From a bacterium (GTDB lineage Bacteria > Eremiobacterota > Eremiobacteria > Baltobacterales > Baltobacteraceae): a stretch of DNA of 13,720 bases. Below the pieces are notes generated by a model. The model did no database searches and was not told the DNA's origin. It saw only the letters and a list, made by a program, of their open reading frames with translations. Below, piece after piece: positions 6,648 through 12,578 of the stretch. The number at the start of each line of letters is the position of its first letter. Within the stretch, counting starts at the first letter, position 1. The position numbers and the translations under genes were made by a program. The DNA is taken from positions 1 through 13,720 of the forward strand of contig JAJYHP010000194.1 of the NCBI GenBank assembly GCA_021784715.1, read 5' to 3'.

Positions 6648-7205
6648 CTACGCTATTCCGAGCGCCTGGAGCACTGCAAAGCCCACGCCGGCGATCACCA
6701 ACGCCACCCCCGCGAGCAACTCCGCCGATTCTTCGACGCGCTGCCCTAAGAGACGCCCGAAGGTTATACCGAGCGTCGTGGAGAGCACCGAGACGACGCC
6801 GATCGTAGCGAGCGTCACGACGATGGGCACGCCGATATAGTGGATCGAAAAACCGACGCCGAGCGAATCGACGCTCACGGAGAGCGCCGCGAGCAACAGT
6901 CCCCAACCGCGCGAGAGATCGAGCGGCGGCCGTTTGCTTTCGCGCACCGCCTCCACGATCATCGCGATTCCGAGGAGGATGAGCACCGCGAACCCGAGAT
7001 AGCCGGCGTGCAGTCCGAGCGCTCGACCGGCGAGTCGCCCGAGCCCGAGCCCAAGCAGCGTCATTCCCATCTCCGCCGCCGCGAAGCTCGCACCGATGCG
7101 AACGCGCGCGGCGAAATCGATCCCACGCAGCCCGACGCCGATCGACACGGCAAAGACATCGAGCGCGAGCGCGATCGCTACAAAGAGGACCTTTAGAAGT
7201 GCCAA
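6648..7205 (-). CDS. mntP: MntP-family manganese exporter
   Basis: This is an inner-membrane protein of 185 aa with six predicted hydrophobic segments arranged as two homologous halves, the MntP (formerly DUF204) fold. MntP proteins export Mn(II) and protect against manganese excess. The two membrane Asp residues needed in E. coli MntP are present in ALALDVFAVSIGVGLRG (Asp16) and LSVSVDSLGVGFS (Asp113). The start is TTG 7205: the hydrophobic N-terminus MALLKVLFVAIALALDV follows directly, no ATG or GTG is available, and AGGAAG lies about 11 nt upstream, overlapping the previous stop. It is 15 nt after the response regulator and 14 nt before kamB. No yybP-ykoY manganese riboswitch is possible here because the upstream sequence is coding. 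Why an Mn exporter sits in an amino-acid catabolic operon is unclear. Confidence 0.9.
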   Translation of the reverse strand: MALLKVLFVAIALALDVFAVSIGVGLRGIDFAARVRIGASFAAAEMGMTLLGLGLGRLAGRALGLHAGYLGFAVLILLGIAMIVEAVRESKRPPLDLSRGWGLLLAALSVSVDSLGVGFSIHYIGVPIVVTLATIGVVSVLSTTLGITFGRLLGQRVEESAELLAGVALVIAGVGFAVLQALGIA

Positions 7206-7220
7206 AGCGATAGGGGCTTC

Positions 7221-7655
7221 CTACCGCGCTGCCTGATTGCCCGAACCGCCGAAACTGGGACGCGATATCGCAAGCAATTGATTGACCGCAGCGCGCAATT
7301 GCGAGATCGTAAACGGCTTGTTGAGAAAGAGGTTCGCGCCCGCATTTTTCGCACGGCCGTCCATCGCGTAATTGGTATGGCCGCTGATCATCAGGATCGG
7401 CACGCCGCGCGTTCGTTCGTTCGAACGAAGCCGCTCGATCAAATCTAATCCCGAGATTCCCGGCAACATGAAGTCGCAAATGATGATATCGAACGGATCC
7501 TCGCGCCCGATCGCGACGAGCGCGCTCTCCGCGTCGTTGCACACGATCATCTGGAAGGGGCCCTTGCGCAGGACGGTATCGACCAACGTGCAGATCGCGG
7601 GGTCGTCGTCGGCGATCAGGACTCGCCAATTGCGCTGCGGCATATCCTCAGACAT
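7221..7655 (-). CDS. Single-domain response regulator (REC)
   Basis: This is a CheY-like phosphoreceiver of 144 aa without an output domain. The acidic triad is Asp16-Asp17-Asp18 in RVLIADDDPA, the phosphoacceptor is Asp61 in IIICDFMLPG, the switch residue is Ser91 in ILMISGH, and the conserved Lys is Lys113 in NKPF. After the receiver is a roughly 20-residue tail ending SFGGSGNQAAR with no DNA-binding fold. Such proteins act by protein-protein contact or in phosphorelays; the cognate kinase is not in the window. ATG 7655 is preferred because GGGAG is 5 nt before it; a GTG at 7661 and an ATG at 7643 are alternatives. It is the first gene of the seven-gene run and is divergent from proline dehydrogenase. 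Confidence 0.93.
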   Translation of the reverse strand: MSEDMPQRNWRVLIADDDPAICTLVDTVLRKGPFQMIVCNDAESALVAIGREDPFDIIICDFMLPGISGLDLIERLRSNERTRGVPILMISGHTNYAMDGRAKNAGANLFLNKPFTISQLRAAVNQLLAISRPSFGGSGNQAAR

Positions 7656-7663
7656 TAGCACTC

Positions 7664-7677
7664 CCGGGCAAGCCCGG
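7664..7677 (-). promoter_or_regulatory. Hairpin with CUUG loop abutting the response regulator SD
   Basis: On the minus strand, CCGGG-CUUG-CCCGG forms a perfect 5-bp GC stem closed by a CUUG tetraloop, a loop known to be unusually stable. The last GG of the stem is also the first part of the Shine-Dalgarno GGGAG used by ATG 7655. Folding could therefore dampen translation of the operon's first gene. There is no U-tract, so it is not a terminator. Confidence 0.35.
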
Positions 7678-7771
7678 CCTCGCCAATTCGGTCAACGGTG
7701 CGTAAAATTTCGGCACGACGAAGTGGGAGTTTCTAGCAGCGCTCCGCCTCGCCTGCGTCGAAGAGGGGCGC

Positions 7772-8665
7772 ATGGCAGTGATCGACCGGCTTTTTGCGCC
7801 GGATTCCGTATTTCAGAAGAAGTTTTTCTTCCTCGCAAAGCGCTTCGTCGCCGGAGAGACGATCGGGACCGCCCTCGAGGCGGTCGCCCGGCTCAACGCC
7901 GAGGGCATGACCGCCACGCTGGATTTCCTCGGGGAAGACGTCCTCGACCCTGCCGCAGCGACCGCGACCCGCGACGCGTATCTGGCGATGCTCGATGCGA
8001 TCGGCACCTCGGGGCTCCGAACGAACGTCTCGGTCAAACTGACCGCGATGGGGCTGCTGATTGGCGAAGATTTCGCGCTAGAAAACCTCTCGATGGTCCT
8101 CCGCCGAGCCGCCGTGAACCCCGATCCCTTCGTTCGCGTCGACATGGAAGGAAGCGCGCTGACCGACGCCACCCTCCGCGTCGTGGATCGCGCTTTTGCC
8201 GAACATGGCAACGTCGGACCGGTGCTGCAAGCCTATCTCAAACGCACGCCCGCCGATATCGCCCATGCAATCGAACGCCGCCAACGCGTTCGCATCTGCA
8301 AAGGTGCCTACAACGAGCCCGAGACGATCGCGATCAAAGCGATGCCCGAAATCCGCTCGCAATTCCTCACGCTTGCAAAGCGCTTGCTGCTCGAGGGGAA
8401 TTATCCCGCCCTCGCGACGCACGACCTCGGCATCGTTGCCGAGCTCGAGCGCTTCATCTCCGAACGCAGTATTCCGCCGGATCGCTACGAGTTTCAAATG
8501 CTCTTCGGCTGCCGCCCGGGCTTGCAGCGCGAACTCGTCGCGCGCGGGCATCGCGTGCGCGTCTACGTGCCGTTCGGCACGCATTGGGCGGGTTATTTTT
8601 TCCGCCGGGTTATGGAACGGCGTGAGAACGCGATCTTCGCGCTCTCGTCGATGTTTGGCAAGTAA
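7772..8665 (+). CDS. putB: Proline dehydrogenase, monofunctional
   Basis: This FAD-dependent enzyme oxidises L-proline to delta-1-pyrroline-5-carboxylate and passes electrons to the membrane quinone pool. The 297 aa match the short monofunctional PRODH type rather than bifunctional PutA. Barrel motifs appear in order: VDMEGS (123-128), VLQAYLKRT (151-159), RICKGAYNEP (174-183), ATHD (215-218), YEFQMLFGCRPG (239-250), RVYVPFG (263-269) and YFFRRVMERREN (275-286). The last carries the Arg pair that binds the proline carboxylate. ATG 7772 has AGAGGGG four bases upstream. A TAAAAT (7703-7708) could be a -10 element, but no -35 accompanies it. No P5C dehydrogenase gene is in the window. The deacylase gene follows after 5 nt. 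Confidence 0.96.
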   Translation: MAVIDRLFAPDSVFQKKFFFLAKRFVAGETIGTALEAVARLNAEGMTATLDFLGEDVLDPAAATATRDAYLAMLDAIGTSGLRTNVSVKLTAMGLLIGEDFALENLSMVLRRAAVNPDPFVRVDMEGSALTDATLRVVDRAFAEHGNVGPVLQAYLKRTPADIAHAIERRQRVRICKGAYNEPETIAIKAMPEIRSQFLTLAKRLLLEGNYPALATHDLGIVAELERFISERSIPPDRYEFQMLFGCRPGLQRELVARGHRVRVYVPFGTHWAGYFFRRVMERRENAIFALSSMFGK

Positions 8666-8670
8666 CTCCG

Positions 8671-9120
8671 GTGCGCGCCGTTCTCACGCGGGTCACGCGG
8701 GCGAACGTTCGCGTCGAGGGTGAGATCGTCGGCGCGATCGACGCGGGGCTCCTGGTTCTGCTCGGCGTCGCCCGCGACGACGATGAGCGTGACGCGCGCA
8801 GCATCGCCGAGAAAATTCTCGGCTTGCGGATTTGGAACGACCTCGAGGGAAAGATGAATCGCGACATCCGCGACGTCGGGGGCTCGGTACTGCTCGTCTC
8901 GCAGTTTACGCTCCTCGGCGATGCGCGCAGCGGCCGACGCCCCTCATTCGTGGCGGCGGCCCCGGGAGAGCGAGCGCGCGCCCTCTACGAACGCGTCGGC
9001 GGCGAGATCGAAGGCGCCGGGCTGCCCGTCGCTTACGGGCGCTTCGGCGCTACGATGGCCGTGGAATCGGTCAACGACGGGCCGGTGACGATCCTGCTCG
9101 ATTCGAAGCGCCTCTTTTAG
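8671..9120 (+). CDS. dtd: D-aminoacyl-tRNA deacylase
   Basis: DTD removes D-amino acids (and Gly mischarged on tRNA-Ala) from tRNAs in the cytoplasm, keeping D-residues out of translation. At 149 aa it has the usual length. It opens MRAVLTRVTRANVRV, the standard N-terminus. The two active-site signatures are SQFTL (77-81) and NDGPVT (135-140, the Gly-cisPro loop). A GTG start at 8671 is required by this N-terminus; it is 5 nt after the proline dehydrogenase stop and has no strong Shine-Dalgarno, which suggests translational coupling. The gene converges on the HEAT-cyclophilin gene with 9 nt between stops and no recognisable terminator. Confidence 0.96.
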   Translation: MRAVLTRVTRANVRVEGEIVGAIDAGLLVLLGVARDDDERDARSIAEKILGLRIWNDLEGKMNRDIRDVGGSVLLVSQFTLLGDARSGRRPSFVAAAPGERARALYERVGGEIEGAGLPVAYGRFGATMAVESVNDGPVTILLDSKRLF

Positions 9121-9129
9121 CCGCGGGCG

Positions 9130-10629
9130 CTAGCGCGCCGAAGCCGCGCTCGTCAACACGTCGGAAATTCGATCGATGCGAATCACGCGGTCGTTCTCGG
9201 TGAGGTGCGCGAGAACGGAGAAGCCGGCGATCACCTTTCCGAAAACGGTAAAATCGCGATCGAGGTGATATTGCGGCGATAGCGTGATGTAATATTCCGT
9301 CGAAGCGGAATCACGCGCCGGTTTTCCTTTGGGATAATCGAGACCCATCGAAAGAATACCGCTATCCTGGAGCATCGGGTTCTCCTCCGCGCCGATGGTA
9401 TACCCGAGCCCGGGTGCGCTCGCCGACGGGTCGCCGGTCTGCACGACGAAATCGGGAACGATGCGAAACCACGGCTGGTTGTCGTAATACCCACGCGCCG
9501 CGACGTTGAGAAAGTTCTCCACGGTCAACGGCGCCCATTCGGGAAACAGTTCGAGATAGACGTTTCCCTGCGTCGTAACGATGCGCACGCGCGGATGCGC
9601 CCCCGGAGCGGGGCCGACCATCTCCGCCGCGGTCGTCGGATCGAGCGAGAGCTCGGGCGCGAGCGCCGTCGCGCTCGGGGCGGCGGGCTTCGCGGGCTGC
9701 GCGGGGCGAGGCAACGCGGGCAGACGGTCGAGCGGGCTCCGACGGATCGGTGGCAGATGGAGCCAAGCTGGAATCCGTTTCCAGTGCTGCGTCGCGGGGC
9801 GCCCTTGCAGGGCGAGCATCGATTCGTGAGCCTGTTCCTGGACGCGCCACGAGCGATCGTGGAGCATCGGTTCGAGCGCCGAGAGGAGCGCCGGGTCTTT
9901 GCTGCCGCCGATCGCTCGAACGGCTTCGATTCGAATGACGCTGTCGGGATCGGCGAGCGCGCGCAACAACACCTTCCGCGATACCTTCGCCGCATAGCCG
10001 CGGAAGATCGCCCACATCGCCGCCCGCCGGACGGCGAGGGAGCGGTCGCGTTCGAAGGTCTCGGTCAGCACCGCAGCGGCGCGATCGGCCTGTGCCCCCG
10101 TAGCGAAGGCAACGAGATCGATCGCTGCGATCTTGCGGACGATAGGGTTGGAATCGTGCCGAGCGGCGCGCATTTCGGCGCGAGCGACGAGGGGGAGGAG
10201 CGTATCGGGGACCTGAGCCGCCATTACCTCACGGTCGAGCGCATCGAGCGCCCCGACGCGTACCGCGCTATTGCGGTCGTGCATGCCGTGGAGCATCGCC
10301 GGGATGCCGCGCCCATCGGCGAGCAGCCCGAGGGCGAAGAGGGAGAGCGCCCGCACCGCGGGGCGTGCGTCGGCCACGTGATTGAGCAGAACCGGGGCGG
10401 CAGCAGCCCGCTTGGTTCGGCCGAGCGCGAGCGCCGCCCGGGCGGCCAAGCGCGTCCCGCCGGTATCGAGCATGTGCGCGAGGGCGCCATGCCCCAGCGA
10501 ACGCTGCTGCTCGAGGATCAGGAGCCGCGTTGCGGGAGCGGTCGCCGGGGCGGCAGCCCCCGGGAGCCCGGGAAGGGCGAGCGCAGCGGTGGCGGCGAGG
10601 GCGAGCAGGCGGATACCCGAGGTTCTCAC
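9130..10629 (-). CDS. Exported HEAT-like repeat / cyclophilin PPIase fusion
   Basis: This 499-aa protein starts with a signal peptide, MRTSGIRLLALAATAALALP, probably cleaved in GLPGAAA-AP at about residue 27. Residues about 45-275 form alpha-helical repeats of the HEAT/PBS-lyase type, with recurring units such as AARAALALGR, AVRALSLFALG, SAVRVGALDAL and VIRIEAVRAIGGS. A Pro/Ala-rich linker (about 292-345) leads to a C-terminal cyclophilin domain (about 347-490). This has VTTQGNVYLELFPEWAPLTV and WFRIVPDFVVQTGD, with the catalytic-type Arg389, Phe394 and Gln397 aligning to Arg55, Phe60 and Gln63 of cyclophilin A. It is likely an envelope prolyl isomerase in which the repeats bind a partner. 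The start is GTG 10629 with GGAG 8 nt upstream; the frame extends to ATG 10737, but that would bury the signal peptide. Confidence 0.88.
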   Translation of the reverse strand: MRTSGIRLLALAATAALALPGLPGAAAPATAPATRLLILEQQRSLGHGALAHMLDTGGTRLAARAALALGRTKRAAAAPVLLNHVADARPAVRALSLFALGLLADGRGIPAMLHGMHDRNSAVRVGALDALDREVMAAQVPDTLLPLVARAEMRAARHDSNPIVRKIAAIDLVAFATGAQADRAAAVLTETFERDRSLAVRRAAMWAIFRGYAAKVSRKVLLRALADPDSVIRIEAVRAIGGSKDPALLSALEPMLHDRSWRVQEQAHESMLALQGRPATQHWKRIPAWLHLPPIRRSPLDRLPALPRPAQPAKPAAPSATALAPELSLDPTTAAEMVGPAPGAHPRVRIVTTQGNVYLELFPEWAPLTVENFLNVAARGYYDNQPWFRIVPDFVVQTGDPSASAPGLGYTIGAEENPMLQDSGILSMGLDYPKGKPARDSASTEYYITLSPQYHLDRDFTVFGKVIAGFSVLAHLTENDRVIRIDRISDVLTSAASAR

Positions 10630-10742
10630 GGTCGTTCTCCAAATTTTCAAGATATTTAGGCGTGAAGCCCAACCAAATTCTCTTACTAGGCGTTCATAAC
10701 AGATACGGAGCGCGGCGTCCTGCCGACCTCCAACCACATTAT

Positions 10743-10781
10743 CATGCTCCCGGTGGGGGCATTAAGGGAGCAACGAGCATG
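10743..10781 (+). promoter_or_regulatory. Candidate 5'-UTR RNA switch before the KGG gene
   Basis: One pyrimidine-rich segment has three mutually exclusive partners. GCTCCC (10746-10751) can pair with GGGGGC (10755-10760, one G-U) to leave the Shine-Dalgarno free. It can also pair with GGGAGC (10766-10771), which is the Shine-Dalgarno itself. CATGCTC (10743-10749) is a perfect 7-nt complement of GAGCATG (10775-10781), which includes the start codon. This could allow temperature- or factor-dependent translation, but short GC stems also arise by chance. A TATCAT at 10740-10745 might be a -10; if so, the transcript would start near 10752, and the pairing strand would not be in it. Confidence 0.3.
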
Positions 10782-11117
10782 TCCGACGAGCGCGAACCTC
10801 AGCCGAAGGCCCCCGGAATGTCGGTCCGCGAGGCCGGCAAAAAAGGCGGCCAAACCGTGAAAGCCAAGTACGGCCCCGAATTTTACGAAGCGATCGGCCG
10901 CAAGGGCGGTTTGGCGACGAAGAAATCGCATGGCCATGCGTTCTATGAAGAGATCGGCAAGAAGGGTGGCAAGAAAGGCGGCGAAGCGACCCGGGATCGA
11001 TATGGAGCGGATTTTTACGAACGCATCGGACAAAAAGGCGGACAACGCGTCAAAGAACTCATCGAGCAGGGCAAACGCGCCGCACTCGTCGCCGAGGAAG
11101 AAGAGCGCGCGAGTTAG
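10779..11117 (+). CDS. KGG-repeat stress-induced protein (GsiB/LEA_1-like)
   Basis: This is a small, highly hydrophilic protein of 112 aa made of KGG repeats, the family of Bacillus GsiB and related to plant group 1 LEA proteins. Such proteins accumulate under desiccation, heat, osmotic or starvation stress and are largely disordered. Three copies of FYExIGxKGG occur (residues 35-44, 55-64, 79-88), preceded by a partial SVREAGKKGG (15-24). The C-terminal tail, residues about 90-112, is Glu/Lys-rich. It is cytoplasmic, with no signal or membrane segment. ATG 10779 has AAGGGAG 7 nt upstream. The gene lies divergent from the HEAT-cyclophilin gene, and its 3' third is overlapped in another frame by the next gene. 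Confidence 0.92.
   Translation: MSDEREPQPKAPGMSVREAGKKGGQTVKAKYGPEFYEAIGRKGGLATKKSHGHAFYEEIGKKGGKKGGEATRDRYGADFYERIGQKGGQRVKELIEQGKRAALVAEEEERAS
10881..11042 (+). repeat. Three in-gene FYExIGxKGG coding repeats
   Basis: Copies begin at 10881, 10941 and 11013, spaced 60 and 72 nt. The first interval is the 20-residue period typical of GsiB and LEA_1 proteins. The second is longer by four codons because of a duplicated KKGG. The repeats are conserved at protein level more than at DNA level, as expected of selected protein repeats rather than recent slippage. Confidence 0.8.
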
Positions 11118-11898
11118 CCTTCGCACGCTCGCGCTCGCACTCGCAATTTTTGCGATAGCGGCCGCGACGTTTTTGCCGGCGCGGCGCGTGCGCGCGATCG
11201 TCATCGCTACGCCGCCGCCCGCGCGCCCGATCGCCGCCGCGCTCGCGACCCCTCGCGCGATATCGAAATCGCTTTTTTTTACACTCGACGATCCGCTCTC
11301 ATCGGTAACCTCGCAGCGCGGCGAAGTCGTTCTCGCCCACCTCACCGCTCCGCTCGTCGTCGACGGAATCACGCTCGCACCAGCGGGGAGCCCCGAGCGC
11401 ATTAAAGTGCTCAACGTTCGCGCGGCTTCGAGCGGCGACGTCTATGGCTACGTCGATATCTTTTTCGAGCCGCTCGCGCTCGCCAACGGCCTTCGCTTGC
11501 CGCTGATCGCCCCATCGTCGCGGCTCACCGTGCACACGACGATCGGACACGAGTCGACCGTCGGCGTCGAAGACACCGTCGCCAATATTCTTTTCCCGCC
11601 GCACGTACTCTACGAGGTCTTTCGGCGCGGTCGCAATATCGAGCTTGGAAAGGGCACGCAGATTCGTGCCGAAGAAGGCGCGCGAATCACTATCGTCGCC
11701 GGGAAGGCCTTCATCGCAACCCCTCCGCCGCTTCCCGTGCTCTCCGCGACGCCGGCGGCGGCGTTCACCCCAATTCCGTTGATGACGCCCGCGCATCCTC
11801 GGCTCCCGCAATCGCGCTCCGGCCCCCACGCGCCGACGCCGACTCCATCGCCGAGCCCATCACCAACGGCCACGGCATCTCCAACCTCACCCGCTTGA
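11002..11898 (+). CDS. Exported/membrane-anchored protein, unknown, Pro/Thr/Ser-rich tail
   Basis: I do not recognise a named family. The frame encodes a basic segment, PRKKSARVSLR (about 31-41), then a hydrophobic signal or anchor LALALAIFAIAAATFLP (43-59). A beta-rich domain of about 150 residues follows, containing LSSVTSQRGEVVLAHLTAPL and VDGITLAPAGSP. It resembles, by eye, exported proteins in Acidobacteria with a TS-x-x-GD...PAG pattern. The last 60 residues are low-complexity Pro/Thr/Ser (TPTPSPSPSPTATASPTSPA). The start is a problem: the signal segment lies right at the end of the KGG gene, and the only start codon before it is ATG 11002, giving a 116-nt overlap and 298 aa. Later starts (TTG 11173, GTG 11188) would delete the signal segment. 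The 3' gap to the next gene is 14 nt. Coding is convincing; the exact start is not. Confidence 0.7.
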   Translation: MERIFTNASDKKADNASKNSSSRANAPHSSPRKKSARVSLRTLALALAIFAIAAATFLPARRVRAIVIATPPPARPIAAALATPRAISKSLFFTLDDPLSSVTSQRGEVVLAHLTAPLVVDGITLAPAGSPERIKVLNVRAASSGDVYGYVDIFFEPLALANGLRLPLIAPSSRLTVHTTIGHESTVGVEDTVANILFPPHVLYEVFRRGRNIELGKGTQIRAEEGARITIVAGKAFIATPPPLPVLSATPAAAFTPIPLMTPAHPRLPQSRSGPHAPTPTPSPSPSPTATASPTSPA

Positions 11899-11912
11899 GA
11901 AAGGGACCCTCC

Positions 11913-12572
11913 ATGTTCCGACGCATCGCCCTCTCCTGCGCTTCACTCGCGCTGGGCACGATCCTCATCGCGGCGGCACCGCTCTCTCCGAAACCGCAGG
12001 GTAGCGAGATCGCCTTCGTCCGGCAGATTCAAGCCGATCTTGCCAAGCGCTTCGCCACGATCGCCCAAGCGCGGCGAGCCGGATATTTCCGTTACACCAA
12101 CGAGGATAATACCGGTGCGATCAGCTATGCGAATCTTCACTGGCGCAGCAGCGATCCCGCCCATCCCAGCCAACTCTGGTACGACGTTCACGGCCATCTG
12201 CTCGGGGCGGACTTTTCGGTTCCGGTCGGCGACTCGGCGCACGCGCCGAAGCTCTGGGGAGTGAATCCCGCGCGTTGGATTCATATTCCCGCACACTTCC
12301 ATTGGGTCGTGCGCGACGCGATGGGCATGAAGAGCTACCACGCCACCTCGCTCAAAGCGTTCGTCGACGCCGGAGGCGACCCACTCTTTCCTTCCGCAGC
12401 CACCCTGGTGAAGATGGGGAAAGTGAAGAGCGCGAGCAGCGTGACGCACCTCTTCGAATATCCCTCGATTTGGGATTTAATCGTCTGGATCATGCCGAAT
12501 CCCAACGGCGCGTTCGCGGAGAAAAACCCGCTCGTACATCCGACGAAAAACGCCGGCATGGGGGGCATGTAG
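11913..12572 (+). CDS. Exported protein of unknown function, His/Trp/Met-rich
   Basis: This 219-aa secreted or periplasmic protein has a signal peptide, MFRRIALSCASLALGTILIA, probably cleaved after AAA at about residue 22. I do not recognise its family. The mature part is rich in aromatic residues and His: GYFRYTNEDNTGAISYANLH (57-76), a HxxxHxH cluster (His124, His128, His130) in RWIHIPAHFHWVV, and an unusual end, NPLVHPTKNAGMGGM. The His cluster and Met-rich tail could bind metal, but that is only a suggestion. ATG 11913 follows AAGGG at 7 nt. It is 14 nt after the preceding exported-protein gene and is probably co-transcribed. It ends 6 nt before the convergent rpoD stop, with no visible terminator. 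Confidence 0.85.
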   Translation: MFRRIALSCASLALGTILIAAAPLSPKPQGSEIAFVRQIQADLAKRFATIAQARRAGYFRYTNEDNTGAISYANLHWRSSDPAHPSQLWYDVHGHLLGADFSVPVGDSAHAPKLWGVNPARWIHIPAHFHWVVRDAMGMKSYHATSLKAFVDAGGDPLFPSAATLVKMGKVKSASSVTHLFEYPSIWDLIVWIMPNPNGAFAEKNPLVHPTKNAGMGGM

Positions 12573-12578
12573 CGGGGC

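Noticed and set aside
7206..7655. yybP-ykoY manganese riboswitch upstream of mntP
   Set aside because: The upstream sequence is the response regulator coding region, 15 nt away, which leaves no room for the riboswitch.
7372..8625. Plus-strand frame running through the response regulator antisense and proline dehydrogenase
   Set aside because: It is out of frame with the convincing proline dehydrogenase and has no family features.
9127..9136. Palindrome gcgctagcgc between the convergent dtd and cyclophilin genes
   Set aside because: It has no loop and no U-tract on either strand and contains a stop codon. I do not call a terminator.
9595..10659. Plus-strand open frame opposite the HEAT-cyclophilin gene
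   Set aside because: It is Gly/Arg/Glu-rich with no motifs, while the minus strand has a signal peptide, helical repeats and a cyclophilin domain.
10630..10737. Upstream ATG extension of the HEAT-cyclophilin gene
   Set aside because: It would place about 36 extra residues before a clear signal peptide. GTG 10629 has a good Shine-Dalgarno.
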